Translations under genes and position numbers: made by a program
Shown here: positions 1 through 7,785 of the stretch, piece after piece
Position numbering within the stretch: position 1 is the first letter of the stretch
How the letters are laid out: the number at the start of each line of letters is the position of its first letter
From: Cuniculiplasma sp052315415
GTDB lineage: Archaea > Thermoplasmatota > Thermoplasmata > Thermoplasmatales > Thermoplasmataceae
Direction: 5' to 3'
NCBI GenBank assembly: GCA_052315415.1
Contig: JBLSDH010000001.1
Coordinates: forward strand, 62,001 to 126,000
Length of the DNA stretch: 64,000 bases
Notes under the pieces: model-generated
Told to the model about the DNA's origin: nothing
Seen by the model: only the letters and a program-made list of their open reading frames with translations
The model's database searches: none

Positions 1-983
1 GGTGAAGATGGATCAGGAAGACTATTCTTAAGTGGTATTTTCTCCTTTATCATCTTTGGCTCCGGTATAGGTATTGCAGACATTAATGCCTGAGTATATG
101 GATGAAGTGGTTCAGTAAAAATTATTTCCGTTTCCCCCATCTCTATAATTTCTCCCAGGAACATTACTGCGACCCTGTTTGCCATCACTCTTATTACTCC
201 AAGATTGTGACTAACAAGTATGTATGAAATTCCCGATTCAGACTGCATATCCTTAAGGAGGTTCAATATCTGTCCCTGAATTGAAACGTCAAGAGATGAA
301 GTTGGTTCGTCCAGAACTATTAGTTTAGGTTTTACAGAAAGCGCCTTTGCGATTGCAAGCCTCTGTAATTGTCCCCCGCTCATCTCGTATGGATATCTGA
401 ATAGATGATCCTCCCTCAAACCGACCTCTGATACAAGTGTGATCTCCCTGTCTATAATTTGACTTTTCTTTACTTTATCTATATATATGAGTGGTTCTCC
501 AAGAGAATCCCTTATTATACGCTTTGGATCAAATGAGGAAGAAGAATCCTGTAAAACTGCCTGTATATTCTTCCTGAATTCTTTTAGTTTTTTACCCCTA
601 AACATGGTTGCAGAATATTCCTTCTTTATCTCTTCATACCTTTCAATCAATTCCTGGTATTCCGGTTCTTCCTCTAAATCATCACTGCTTGACCTTTCCA
701 AACGTTCCATTCTTCTGAAAATTTCCTGAATCTCATCTGAAATGTCTTCGGGAGGATTTATGAATATTTCACCACTTTCCGGTTTGATGCTCAATAGAAT
801 TGACCTCATAAGTGTACTCTTTCCAGATCCAGAGTCTCCTATAATGCCCAATGTTTCCCCCTGATAAAGTATAAGGTTGACATTATTTATTGCTGAGATT
901 TCATCCTTTCCTGAGTGTGATTCGTTTGAAAATTTTTTACTCAGATTCCTTACAATAAGTATAACCTTATTTTCATTTACCAT
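1..983 (-). CDS. oppF: Oligopeptide-type ABC importer ATPase (OppF-like), partial
   Basis: ATP-hydrolysing subunit of a peptide/nickel-type ABC importer. The reading frame begins at an ATG at 981-983 and runs off the left edge, so the C-terminus is missing. Visible are Walker A (GDSGSGKST), a Q-loop (VLQDSSSSFDP), the signature MSGGQLQR, Walker B (LIVLDEP), a switch histidine (VSHN) and the HPYTQALMSAIP start of the oligopeptide C-terminal region. Between Walker A and the Q-loop there are about 88 residues, against about 50 in E. coli OppF from memory; the excess is a charged, coiled-coil-like stretch. A strong GGAGGTG ribosome binding site overlaps the end of the upstream ATPase gene. It is the last visible gene of a four-gene transporter operon; no substrate-binding protein gene is visible. 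Confidence 0.9.
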   Translation of the reverse strand, partial: MVNENKVILIVRNLSKKFSNESHSGKDEISAINNVNLILYQGETLGIIGDSGSGKSTLMRSILLSIKPESGEIFINPPEDISDEIQEIFRRMERLERSSSDDLEEEPEYQELIERYEEIKKEYSATMFRGKKLKEFRKNIQAVLQDSSSSFDPKRIIRDSLGEPLIYIDKVKKSQIIDREITLVSEVGLREDHLFRYPYEMSGGQLQRLAIAKALSVKPKLIVLDEPTSSLDVSIQGQILNLLKDMQSESGISYILVSHNLGVIRVMANRVAVMFLGEIIEMGETEIIFTEPLHPYTQALMSAIPIPEPKMIKEKIPLKNSLPDPSS

Positions 984-987
984 TAAT

Positions 988-2553
988 TCACACCTCCGAT
1001 TCATCAGAGTAGAGGAAACAAGCAACCCTGTGTCCCTTTGAAATTTCAACCATCTTAGGTTTTTTTAATGAGCATATATCCATGGCAAATTTACATCTGG
1101 GATGGAATCTGCATCCACTTGGGGGTGAAACAAGATTTGGCACTGCACCTATTATTGTTGGAAGCTTTTCATTTCTATCCTTCTTTTCATCAGCCCTTGG
1201 TATTGTGCTTATGAGTCCCACAGTGTAAGGATGCTTCGGATCATTGAAAATCTCCTCTATTGTTGATTCTTCCACAATATTTCCTGAATACATTATACCT
1301 ATTCTCTGGCAAAGTGTTGAAACTATTGACAGATCATGGGTTACAAAAATAATTGGAGCTCCAGTATTTTGATTATACTCCTTCAGCACCTCTATTATCT
1401 GCGACTGGTTGTAAACATCCAGCAGAGCTGTTGGTTCATCCGCTATGAGCATTCCTGGGTTTATCTGGATAGCCATTGCAATAACAACCCTTTGTTTAAC
1501 CCCATTGGAAAGCTCATCTGGGTACTGCCTCAAAACCAGTTCAGGTCCTGAAACATTCAACTGACTTAACAGGAATATGGTCTGAAATCTGATCTCATTC
1601 ATGACCTCATTCATTATTTTACCACTGCTGAAAGAATATTTTAAGGATTCAGATAAGGTTCCATACCCTTTTGACCTTTTAAGGTTTTTTAGTTCATTCC
1701 TGAATTTTTTAACCGAATATTTATCCTCATTTCTTTTGGAATTCTCAATATTGAACTTAATGAAGTTGATTTTCTTCATCTTTGAGAATTTTTGCCTGTA
1801 AAATTCAAGGGCTTTTATGTTCATATTTTCACTTTTTTTTCTGGCCAGTTCCAAGATTGAATTGATTATTGTGATTTCATCTGAATTTTCAAAAATATTC
1901 ATTATAACATCATGAAATTCTGAAAGTGCATAATCTCTTATGAACTTCCTTTTTAACCTGTTTGACTCAAAAATTGTCTGAGATTTATTCAACTTTTCAA
2001 TAAGTGATCTGATGTCTTTTTCGTTCATATCATATCTGTTGATCAATTCTTTCAATATTTCATCTGCCCTCTTTTCCAACACTGTAGCAATTATTTGATC
2101 CTCAACCTTCATTGATGGATTAAGATCCATCATTGATTCCTGAAATGTCATTGCGGCCATTGTCCCTCTTATCCCGTTCATGGTTTTCTCATGGAGATTG
2201 ATTGCTTTTCTGTTCTTTTTGATTCTCACATCAGTGTCACTTAGTATTTTAACGGATGCCAGATTCTTAAGATCGGAAAGCAAATTGTATCCCTTAATTT
2301 CAACACTTCCCTGAATAACCCATCCAGTGGTTCCATCCATGAGATCAAGAATTGATTCACAAGTTACAGTTTTTCCACAGCCGCTCTCACCAATGAGTCC
2401 GTATATTTCCCCAGGATATACTTCAAATGAGACTTTATCAATTGCTTTGACGATCCCCCTTCTTGTGAAAAAATGAGTAACAAGACTTTCTACCTTAAGA
2501 TATGGCTCATTACTCTTCTCATTAACTATTGATAATTTTTCCTCTGTAATCAT
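988..2553 (-). CDS. oppD: Oligopeptide-type ABC importer ATPase (OppD-like) with large insertion
   Basis: Second ATPase of the importer. Walker A GESGCGKT is at residues 55-62, the Q-loop glutamine near 138, signature LSNGVKQR near 348, Walker B LIADEP near 369-374, the switch histidine near 406 and the C-terminal cysteine-bearing oligopeptide motif near 481-494. At 521 residues it is much longer than the usual 320-350. The excess is mainly a lysine/glutamate-rich helical block between the Q-loop and the signature (roughly residues 155-325). LSNGV replaces the common LSGGM/Q, so the signature has lost one glycine. An SD GGAGG sits in the end of the preceding permease gene. Probably pairs with the OppF-like subunit as a heterodimer. 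Confidence 0.93.
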   Translation of the reverse strand: MITEEKLSIVNEKSNEPYLKVESLVTHFFTRRGIVKAIDKVSFEVYPGEIYGLIGESGCGKTVTCESILDLMDGTTGWVIQGSVEIKGYNLLSDLKNLASVKILSDTDVRIKKNRKAINLHEKTMNGIRGTMAAMTFQESMMDLNPSMKVEDQIIATVLEKRADEILKELINRYDMNEKDIRSLIEKLNKSQTIFESNRLKRKFIRDYALSEFHDVIMNIFENSDEITIINSILELARKKSENMNIKALEFYRQKFSKMKKINFIKFNIENSKRNEDKYSVKKFRNELKNLKRSKGYGTLSESLKYSFSSGKIMNEVMNEIRFQTIFLLSQLNVSGPELVLRQYPDELSNGVKQRVVIAMAIQINPGMLIADEPTALLDVYNQSQIIEVLKEYNQNTGAPIIFVTHDLSIVSTLCQRIGIMYSGNIVEESTIEEIFNDPKHPYTVGLISTIPRADEKKDRNEKLPTIIGAVPNLVSPPSGCRFHPRCKFAMDICSLKKPKMVEISKGHRVACFLYSDESEV

Positions 2554-2554
2554 T

Positions 2555-3553
2555 TTATCTCCTCCGTTCTGGATTCAGAAATTCTCTCAGCCCCTCGGCA
2601 AACAGATTTATTCCAATAATGAAAATTGACAAAAAAATAACAGGGATCAAGGATGGAAGCACAATTCCCTTTGGTATGAATGTTAATCCACCGTAAATCA
2701 ATTGGCCAATTTCAGGTGTATATTGTGAGATTTGCAAAATTTTTGTCCCTTCCCCTATAAACTCTATGACTGTAAAAATTGGTACAATTAGACCGAAATC
2801 AAGACCGATCAGTGATATGACCGGAGATATGGCATTTGGTATTACATGATTCCAGACAACACTTAAGCCAGGCATTCCTGAGACCTTAGCAGACTCCACG
2901 TATCTGCTGTTTTTTACCTCAATAGCCTTTGACCTTGCAAGTCTTGCATATCTTGGCCACCATATTGTAAGAAGAGCAAAACTTACTAATTCCACTCCGT
3001 TCAGATAGATACCGTGTGATCTGAAATCTATTGAAATGGCAAGAGCAAATAGTAATATCATTATAAATACAGGTATACTGTAAAATATATCTGTTATTCT
3101 CATGAGAATTTCATCCAAAACTCCTCCAAAGTAACCTGAAATTGAACCAATGATTAATCCTATTACTCCACCCAAAATTACTATGAATAGGGATGAGGCA
3201 ACATCAATTCTGAATGAATCTAGCAAAGCCGGAAAAAGTGCAATGCCATGATAGGTTGTGCCAAGAATGTAGTAAATACCGTGTGAAAATGTTGGACCAA
3301 TAGAAGCTGTCACCGCAATATTTGGATTTATGAAGTATGATAGATTATTTCTTGCGTAATATCCCTCCCCCAGGTACCATGGAACCACTTGGTCAAGCAA
3401 TGAAATTATGAGAAAAAACATTGTAATAATGAAACCGGCAAAAACCATCCTGTTTCTTCTCATATAGGAAAAAAAATCCTTAAATCTCTCCGCAATGACA
3501 TTTCTGTTTCTTAACTGACTTGGTTTTCTGAAAATGCTAACAGTAGATTTCAT
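2555..3553 (-). CDS. oppC: Oligopeptide-type ABC importer permease (OppC-like)
   Basis: Integral membrane subunit of the peptide-type importer, 332 residues. An N-terminal cytoplasmic stretch precedes the first membrane segment, followed by a large extracytoplasmic loop and then the permease core with the EAA-type coupling loop (ESAKVSGMPGLSVVWNHVIPNA) that contacts the ATPases. Length and order fit the OppC/DppC family (BPD_transp_1). Start is an ATG 9 nt after the upstream permease stop with GAGGTG just before it. Lies between oppB and oppD. Confidence 0.93.
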   Translation of the reverse strand: MKSTVSIFRKPSQLRNRNVIAERFKDFFSYMRRNRMVFAGFIITMFFLIISLLDQVVPWYLGEGYYARNNLSYFINPNIAVTASIGPTFSHGIYYILGTTYHGIALFPALLDSFRIDVASSLFIVILGGVIGLIIGSISGYFGGVLDEILMRITDIFYSIPVFIMILLFALAISIDFRSHGIYLNGVELVSFALLTIWWPRYARLARSKAIEVKNSRYVESAKVSGMPGLSVVWNHVIPNAISPVISLIGLDFGLIVPIFTVIEFIGEGTKILQISQYTPEIGQLIYGGLTFIPKGIVLPSLIPVIFLSIFIIGINLFAEGLREFLNPERRR

Positions 3554-3562
3554 TCATACACC

Positions 3563-4591
3563 TCAATATTTGTATTCAGGGTTTATCAACCTGTAAATTA
3601 CGTCAACAATAATATTAACAACCATCACAACTATTCCAAATATGAGAATCACTGCGAGAAGTCCATATACCTGAGTGCTACCTGATGCAGTGAATAAAAG
3701 CTGAAATTTGAGAAAGCCGAGACCATCTATGTTGAATATCTTTTCCACGATCAATACCCCGCCGAACAGGTAAGCTATAATAAGTCCAGATATTGTTATT
3801 GACGGAGTGATTCCATTTCTTCTTATGTGTTTTTTTGAAAGTGTTCTGGCAGATACCCCCATGGAACGGAAAAGTTTTATGTGCCTCAGACTTGATGAGT
3901 CGTAAATTCCGCTTCTCAGAATTATGAAAAGAATTGGTGTTACCAAAGCCACAATTGAGATGATTGGTAAAATCTGACTTTCAAAAGCAGTCAGCGCAAA
4001 TGAATAATTACCATGAATGATGGCATCAATAAATAGTATGTGAGTTGGAAACGAAATACCGTTGGATATCCATGATGCTGAGATAAGGTTCTGGGAGCCA
4101 GAAAGTGATGGATTTCCTGCGGAACCTCCCAATGAGAATGAATTAACACCCTTTGGAATAGGAAAATAAAATATCATCAATAGGGACAGAAATATCAATG
4201 GAAGTGAATAGATTGCCAATGATACTATCCTTGCTGTAAAGTCACCTGGTGCCTTTATTCTCTTTGCTGAAAAATCAGAAAGGGGAAGAGCGATCGCATA
4301 AGATATGATGAAAGACACAGCACCTAGAAATATTGTTTCTGGCATATAATATAAAATGGCCTGAGATACAGAACCACTATACACATTTGTAGTAATATTG
4401 CCAAGGTTGCCATGAAGAACTCCCTCAAAATAGTTTAAAAATTGAAGGAAAATGTTTGAACCGCCTGAATATATCGGCAAATTACTATTGCCTGGAAGAT
4501 ATTTCAGAAATACAAATGACAGAAAAAGTAAAACAAACACTGTTGGGATTATTGAAACTATCCTGACCAGTATGTAATAAGAGAGACGCAT
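3563..4591 (-). CDS. oppB: Oligopeptide-type ABC importer permease (OppB-like)
   Basis: First gene of the importer operon and the second membrane subunit, 342 residues. The N-terminal signature typical of OppB (RLSYYILVRIVSIIPTVFVLL) is followed by several hydrophobic segments. A coupling-loop region around LFRSMGVSARTLSKKHIRRNG precedes the last segments. The loop between the first segments is glycine/serine-rich. A TATA-like element centred about 25 nt upstream of the ATG and the absence of a leader suggest a leaderless operon promoter. The solute-binding protein expected for this family is not between this gene and its upstream neighbour. Confidence 0.92.
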   Translation of the reverse strand: MRLSYYILVRIVSIIPTVFVLLFLSFVFLKYLPGNSNLPIYSGGSNIFLQFLNYFEGVLHGNLGNITTNVYSGSVSQAILYYMPETIFLGAVSFIISYAIALPLSDFSAKRIKAPGDFTARIVSLAIYSLPLIFLSLLMIFYFPIPKGVNSFSLGGSAGNPSLSGSQNLISASWISNGISFPTHILFIDAIIHGNYSFALTAFESQILPIISIVALVTPILFIILRSGIYDSSSLRHIKLFRSMGVSARTLSKKHIRRNGITPSITISGLIIAYLFGGVLIVEKIFNIDGLGFLKFQLLFTASGSTQVYGLLAVILIFGIVVMVVNIIVDVIYRLINPEYKY

Positions 4592-4610
4592 GCAAAAATA
4601 AGAATGTAAT

Positions 4611-4622
4611 TTAATATATAAT
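4611..4622 (-). promoter_or_regulatory. TATA-like box of the opp operon
   Basis: An AT-only stretch on the minus strand centred about 25 nt before the oppB ATG, the spacing expected for an archaeal TATA box on a leaderless mRNA. Confidence 0.5.
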
Positions 4623-4627
4623 TTATA

Positions 4628-5560
4628 CTATGATTGAAAGCTTTCTTCCTCTTTATCAAAACCAGATTTTATACATGAGGAACAGTATTGGCCATTTGCG
4701 GGATTCCCACATCTTTTGCATTTTCCAATAGATAAGTTATCCTGTTTATTATTTTCCTTCAGGGAATCGAGGAAAGAAACTATTGCAAGCTTTGTTCCCG
4801 GTCTCTCCACCTCAAGAGAATTTAAAAGATCCCTGGCCTTATTTCTTTGAGCATCCAGTGAAAAAGGACACCAGGATTGATCATGCTCAATGGAATTCAA
4901 TATTGCATATAGCTTAATTTCTTTTTCAGACAATTTTCTTAGTGGTATTATTCTTCTTACCATTCCATCCAGTTTTCTTTTGTGAGGGGCCAACCTTATC
5001 ATTCTTTCGTAATCACCCCTGAGAAAATTCATTGCTATGCTCTGGGCATAGTCGTCCAGGTTTATTCCAAGTGCAACATAATCTGCATTTATCATTGTTG
5101 ATGCCCTGTTCATCAGATCTCTCCTCATTGGACCACAGTAACTACAAGGGGAGCCTTCAAGTTTGATACCACTCTTCACAATTGTATCCATATCCTTTCC
5201 AAATCTTTCATTGAAAGAAAGAACCATATGTTCAATTCCAAGTTCTCCGCAAAGTTTTCTGGCAGATTCAAGACCAAGATTCCTGTATCCCTCTATACCC
5301 TCATCTATTGTAAAGGCAGTAATCTGAACCTTTCTGTTCTCCTTTAATGTTTTCCAGAGTAAATATAAGAGAGTGGAACTGTCTTTTCCGCCGGATATTG
5401 CCACTGCGATCTTTAATTGATCGTGAGTTCTCCCTAGCTGATCCCTTAATTCTTTTCTAAATGAGGCTTCCACATAATTTGAAAAATGAGTATCACAATA
5501 ATATCTTCCCTGGACCTCATTTTTGTAAACCGCTTTCCTGTTGCAGAAACTACAATTCAT
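4628..5560 (-). CDS. ttuA: tRNA 2-thiolation enzyme, TtuA/Ncs6 family
   Basis: PP-loop ATPase that thiolates uridine in tRNA. The order fits TtuA/Ncs6 closely: an N-terminal zinc finger (C3, C6, C22, H25), a PP-loop SGGKDSS at 56-62, a CSYC pair at 139/142 plus C231 that correspond to the three Fe-S cluster cysteines of TtuA, a GINLDDYAQ motif, and a C-terminal zinc ribbon (C281, C284, C293, C296). 310 residues is normal. Last gene of a minus-strand group after trpS, 6 nt behind the trpS stop. Whether it modifies position 34 (Ncs6 role) or 54 (TtuA role) cannot be decided from sequence alone; no sulfur-carrier partner is adjacent. Confidence 0.88.
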   Translation of the reverse strand: MNCSFCNRKAVYKNEVQGRYYCDTHFSNYVEASFRKELRDQLGRTHDQLKIAVAISGGKDSSTLLYLLWKTLKENRKVQITAFTIDEGIEGYRNLGLESARKLCGELGIEHMVLSFNERFGKDMDTIVKSGIKLEGSPCSYCGPMRRDLMNRASTMINADYVALGINLDDYAQSIAMNFLRGDYERMIRLAPHKRKLDGMVRRIIPLRKLSEKEIKLYAILNSIEHDQSWCPFSLDAQRNKARDLLNSLEVERPGTKLAIVSFLDSLKENNKQDNLSIGKCKRCGNPANGQYCSSCIKSGFDKEEESFQS

Positions 5561-5566
5561 CTCTAA

Positions 5567-6853
5567 TCACAAGATTTCAAATTCCTTTACTTTATGTTCC
5601 AGAGAAGTCTTTTTCTCCCTAAGATCAGATATGACAGATGATATGAGATTTGCCGCCTCCTTCTTGCAATTTCCACAAAGTCTTGATCCACTCATACATT
5701 CATCTTCCACCTGTTTTACCATCTTTCCATCTTCCATATGATAAAGATATAGCTCAAACACGGGACAGTGAAAAGGATCTCCACCAAGTTTCCTCTGCTC
5801 CTCCACTGTCTCCCTCCCTCCAGTTACAGCTCTCATTATTTTACCTTTTATGTCCTCATCCTTATCCTCTAATGAGATGGTTGAATCAGGAACAGATTTA
5901 CTCATTTTGCCCCCATTAATTCCACTCTCTAACCTCATTATGATGGAGGATGGAGTTATGGTAGAGATTCTATTTATTCCCCTCTCTTTTTCAGCAATCA
6001 GAATGTCAAGGTGGTATGCTGATAAAGTTGATTCTATCTTTACCTGCCTGTAATTTCTGTTTACATCCCTTATTTTAATCTGACCATCATTCTCAATTCC
6101 TGCTATTATCTGTAATGCATCTTCAATGTTGAAATTACCACCTATGGAAAGAATCTTTTCACTTCCATTTTCTTCAATTATTCTTATGGCCCTTGATCTG
6201 TTTGAAATGTCTCTTGTCAATCTGATGTGCGGATCCTGATCAGCTCCAACAGGAACCACGGTTGGAAGAATTTCATTTTCTATCATTGTTGTCAGTATGT
6301 CTGATGCCTGTATTATTGGGGAATTTATCTCCAGAAGCTTTTTACTGTCCTGAAAACCATATATGTCCTTCATTTCAGTCATATTTACGAAGTTTGCAAT
6401 CTGAAATGCATTCTTCAACACGGGAAAATAGCTTGACTGAAAATAAAAAACACAAGGTTCCAGGCCCATTGCTATGTAATTCTTGAGAAAATTTTCTATT
6501 GCGGTTTTTCTCGCTTTTTCAAGTGATATTCCCCTTGTGGCCAGAGACTCCAGGTCTGCTACCGCTATGTGAAGAAGCCCCCCTTTCTTCTGTAAGTAAA
6601 TCATCATCTCCATAATTGTCTTATTACCCAGATGCATGTAGCCCGAGGGCATAAGGCCAGTCATTGCATAAAATTTTGAACCCTTTGATATTCTACTGTA
6701 AACTTTTTCAAAATCCCTGTGGCCGATTATTAGATTCCTGGATGAAAAACGATCTCCCAGGTTGAAATTAAATTTATCGATTCCGAATTCCTTTCTCATC
6801 TTTTCATAATCTTTTATCTGGGAGCTCCCCCAGGGGTCTGGATTTTCAGTCAT
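5567..6853 (-). CDS. trpS: Tryptophanyl-tRNA synthetase
   Basis: Class I aminoacyl-tRNA synthetase that charges tRNA-Trp, 428 residues. The HIGH-equivalent is PSGYMHLGNK near residue 69-78 and the KMSKS loop is GGKMSKSVPDS near 315-320. The N-terminal extension and the sequence around GADQDPHIRLTRD match the archaeal/eukaryal TrpRS group. Its ATG overlaps the stop of the upstream cyclodeaminase-family gene (ATGA), so translation is probably coupled. The C-terminus includes a CGNCK cysteine pair. Confidence 0.95.
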   Translation of the reverse strand: MTENPDPWGSSQIKDYEKMRKEFGIDKFNFNLGDRFSSRNLIIGHRDFEKVYSRISKGSKFYAMTGLMPSGYMHLGNKTIMEMMIYLQKKGGLLHIAVADLESLATRGISLEKARKTAIENFLKNYIAMGLEPCVFYFQSSYFPVLKNAFQIANFVNMTEMKDIYGFQDSKKLLEINSPIIQASDILTTMIENEILPTVVPVGADQDPHIRLTRDISNRSRAIRIIEENGSEKILSIGGNFNIEDALQIIAGIENDGQIKIRDVNRNYRQVKIESTLSAYHLDILIAEKERGINRISTITPSSIIMRLESGINGGKMSKSVPDSTISLEDKDEDIKGKIMRAVTGGRETVEEQRKLGGDPFHCPVFELYLYHMEDGKMVKQVEDECMSGSRLCGNCKKEAANLISSVISDLREKKTSLEHKVKEFEIL

Positions 6854-7770
6854 ATTTGGTACCCCAATTTTTTTATTAAAACGTATGCAGCCGCAATATC
6901 CTCTAACCCTGTCCCCAGTGTCTTCAAAATTGTTCTTTTACCTTTGAATTTATTGGTATCTCTGAGAAATTCGCTCAACTCCACTATGTTATTTTTGTTA
7001 GTCATCTCAGATATTTCAGCAGATTCCAATTGGCACTGTTTTATGTCCTCAACTATAACAGTTTCAGCAGAATCCATTACCATTTTTGATGCTTCCCTTC
7101 TGTTGAGAAGATTTGCCCCCACAAGGTTCAAATGAAATGAATTTCCAAGCACATCTTCAGTTATTATGGGATCACGTGTATCTGTTGCAGATGATATGAC
7201 ATCAAAACTTGAAAAATCCCTTTTATCAGTTATAACGGAAATTTTAGTTTTTAATTTCTCAGAATATTTCTTTGCAAATTCTTCACTATGATTGGAATTT
7301 CTTGAAAACACTGCCACCTCTGAAGGTTTGCATATTTCATACATGGCTTCAAGCTGTGACTGTGCCTGAAAACCTGACCCAATAATAAGATAAGAAAATC
7401 CAGTATTTCTGATTATTTCAGTGACCATTGCTGGCAATGCACCTGTTCTTCTCTGACCCAATAAATTTGCCTCTATTACAAACATATTTTCCGGTTTTTC
7501 AGATGAAAATACTATGACAACAAAATGAACACCGCTCTCTGTTGCCACATAAGTTTTAAGACCCATGATACCCTTTTTTCTCCAGTGACCAGGCATGGTG
7601 TTAAGAATCCCATCTCCCGTAAACAATCTGTGTCTTGGTGAAATTCCGGCTTCCTGTGAAGAAACGTCAGTAAATGCTGACCTTAAACTATTTGAAAGTT
7701 CCTTATAATCAAGGTTCTTCTGCACCATCTCCTCGGTTATGTAAATCATAAGAGGATAATTGAATGTCAT
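6850..7770 (-). CDS. Ornithine cyclodeaminase / mu-crystallin family dehydrogenase
   Basis: NAD(P)-dependent enzyme of the ornithine cyclodeaminase/alanine dehydrogenase/mu-crystallin family, 306 residues. The Rossmann motif GSGFQAQSQLEA lies near residue 130, and the family arginine/lysine region with TYVATESGVHFVVIVFSSE lies in the first domain. Members include ornithine cyclodeaminase, archaeal alanine dehydrogenase and ketimine reductases; I cannot choose among them. An alternative start is the second ATG (MIYITEE). It sits between an Fe-S oxidoreductase and trpS, which does not clarify the substrate. Confidence 0.85.
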   Translation of the reverse strand: MTFNYPLMIYITEEMVQKNLDYKELSNSLRSAFTDVSSQEAGISPRHRLFTGDGILNTMPGHWRKKGIMGLKTYVATESGVHFVVIVFSSEKPENMFVIEANLLGQRRTGALPAMVTEIIRNTGFSYLIIGSGFQAQSQLEAMYEICKPSEVAVFSRNSNHSEEFAKKYSEKLKTKISVITDKRDFSSFDVISSATDTRDPIITEDVLGNSFHLNLVGANLLNRREASKMVMDSAETVIVEDIKQCQLESAEISEMTNKNNIVELSEFLRDTNKFKGKRTILKTLGTGLEDIAAAYVLIKKLGYQI

Positions 7771-7785
7771 TAAAAAATATTGATT

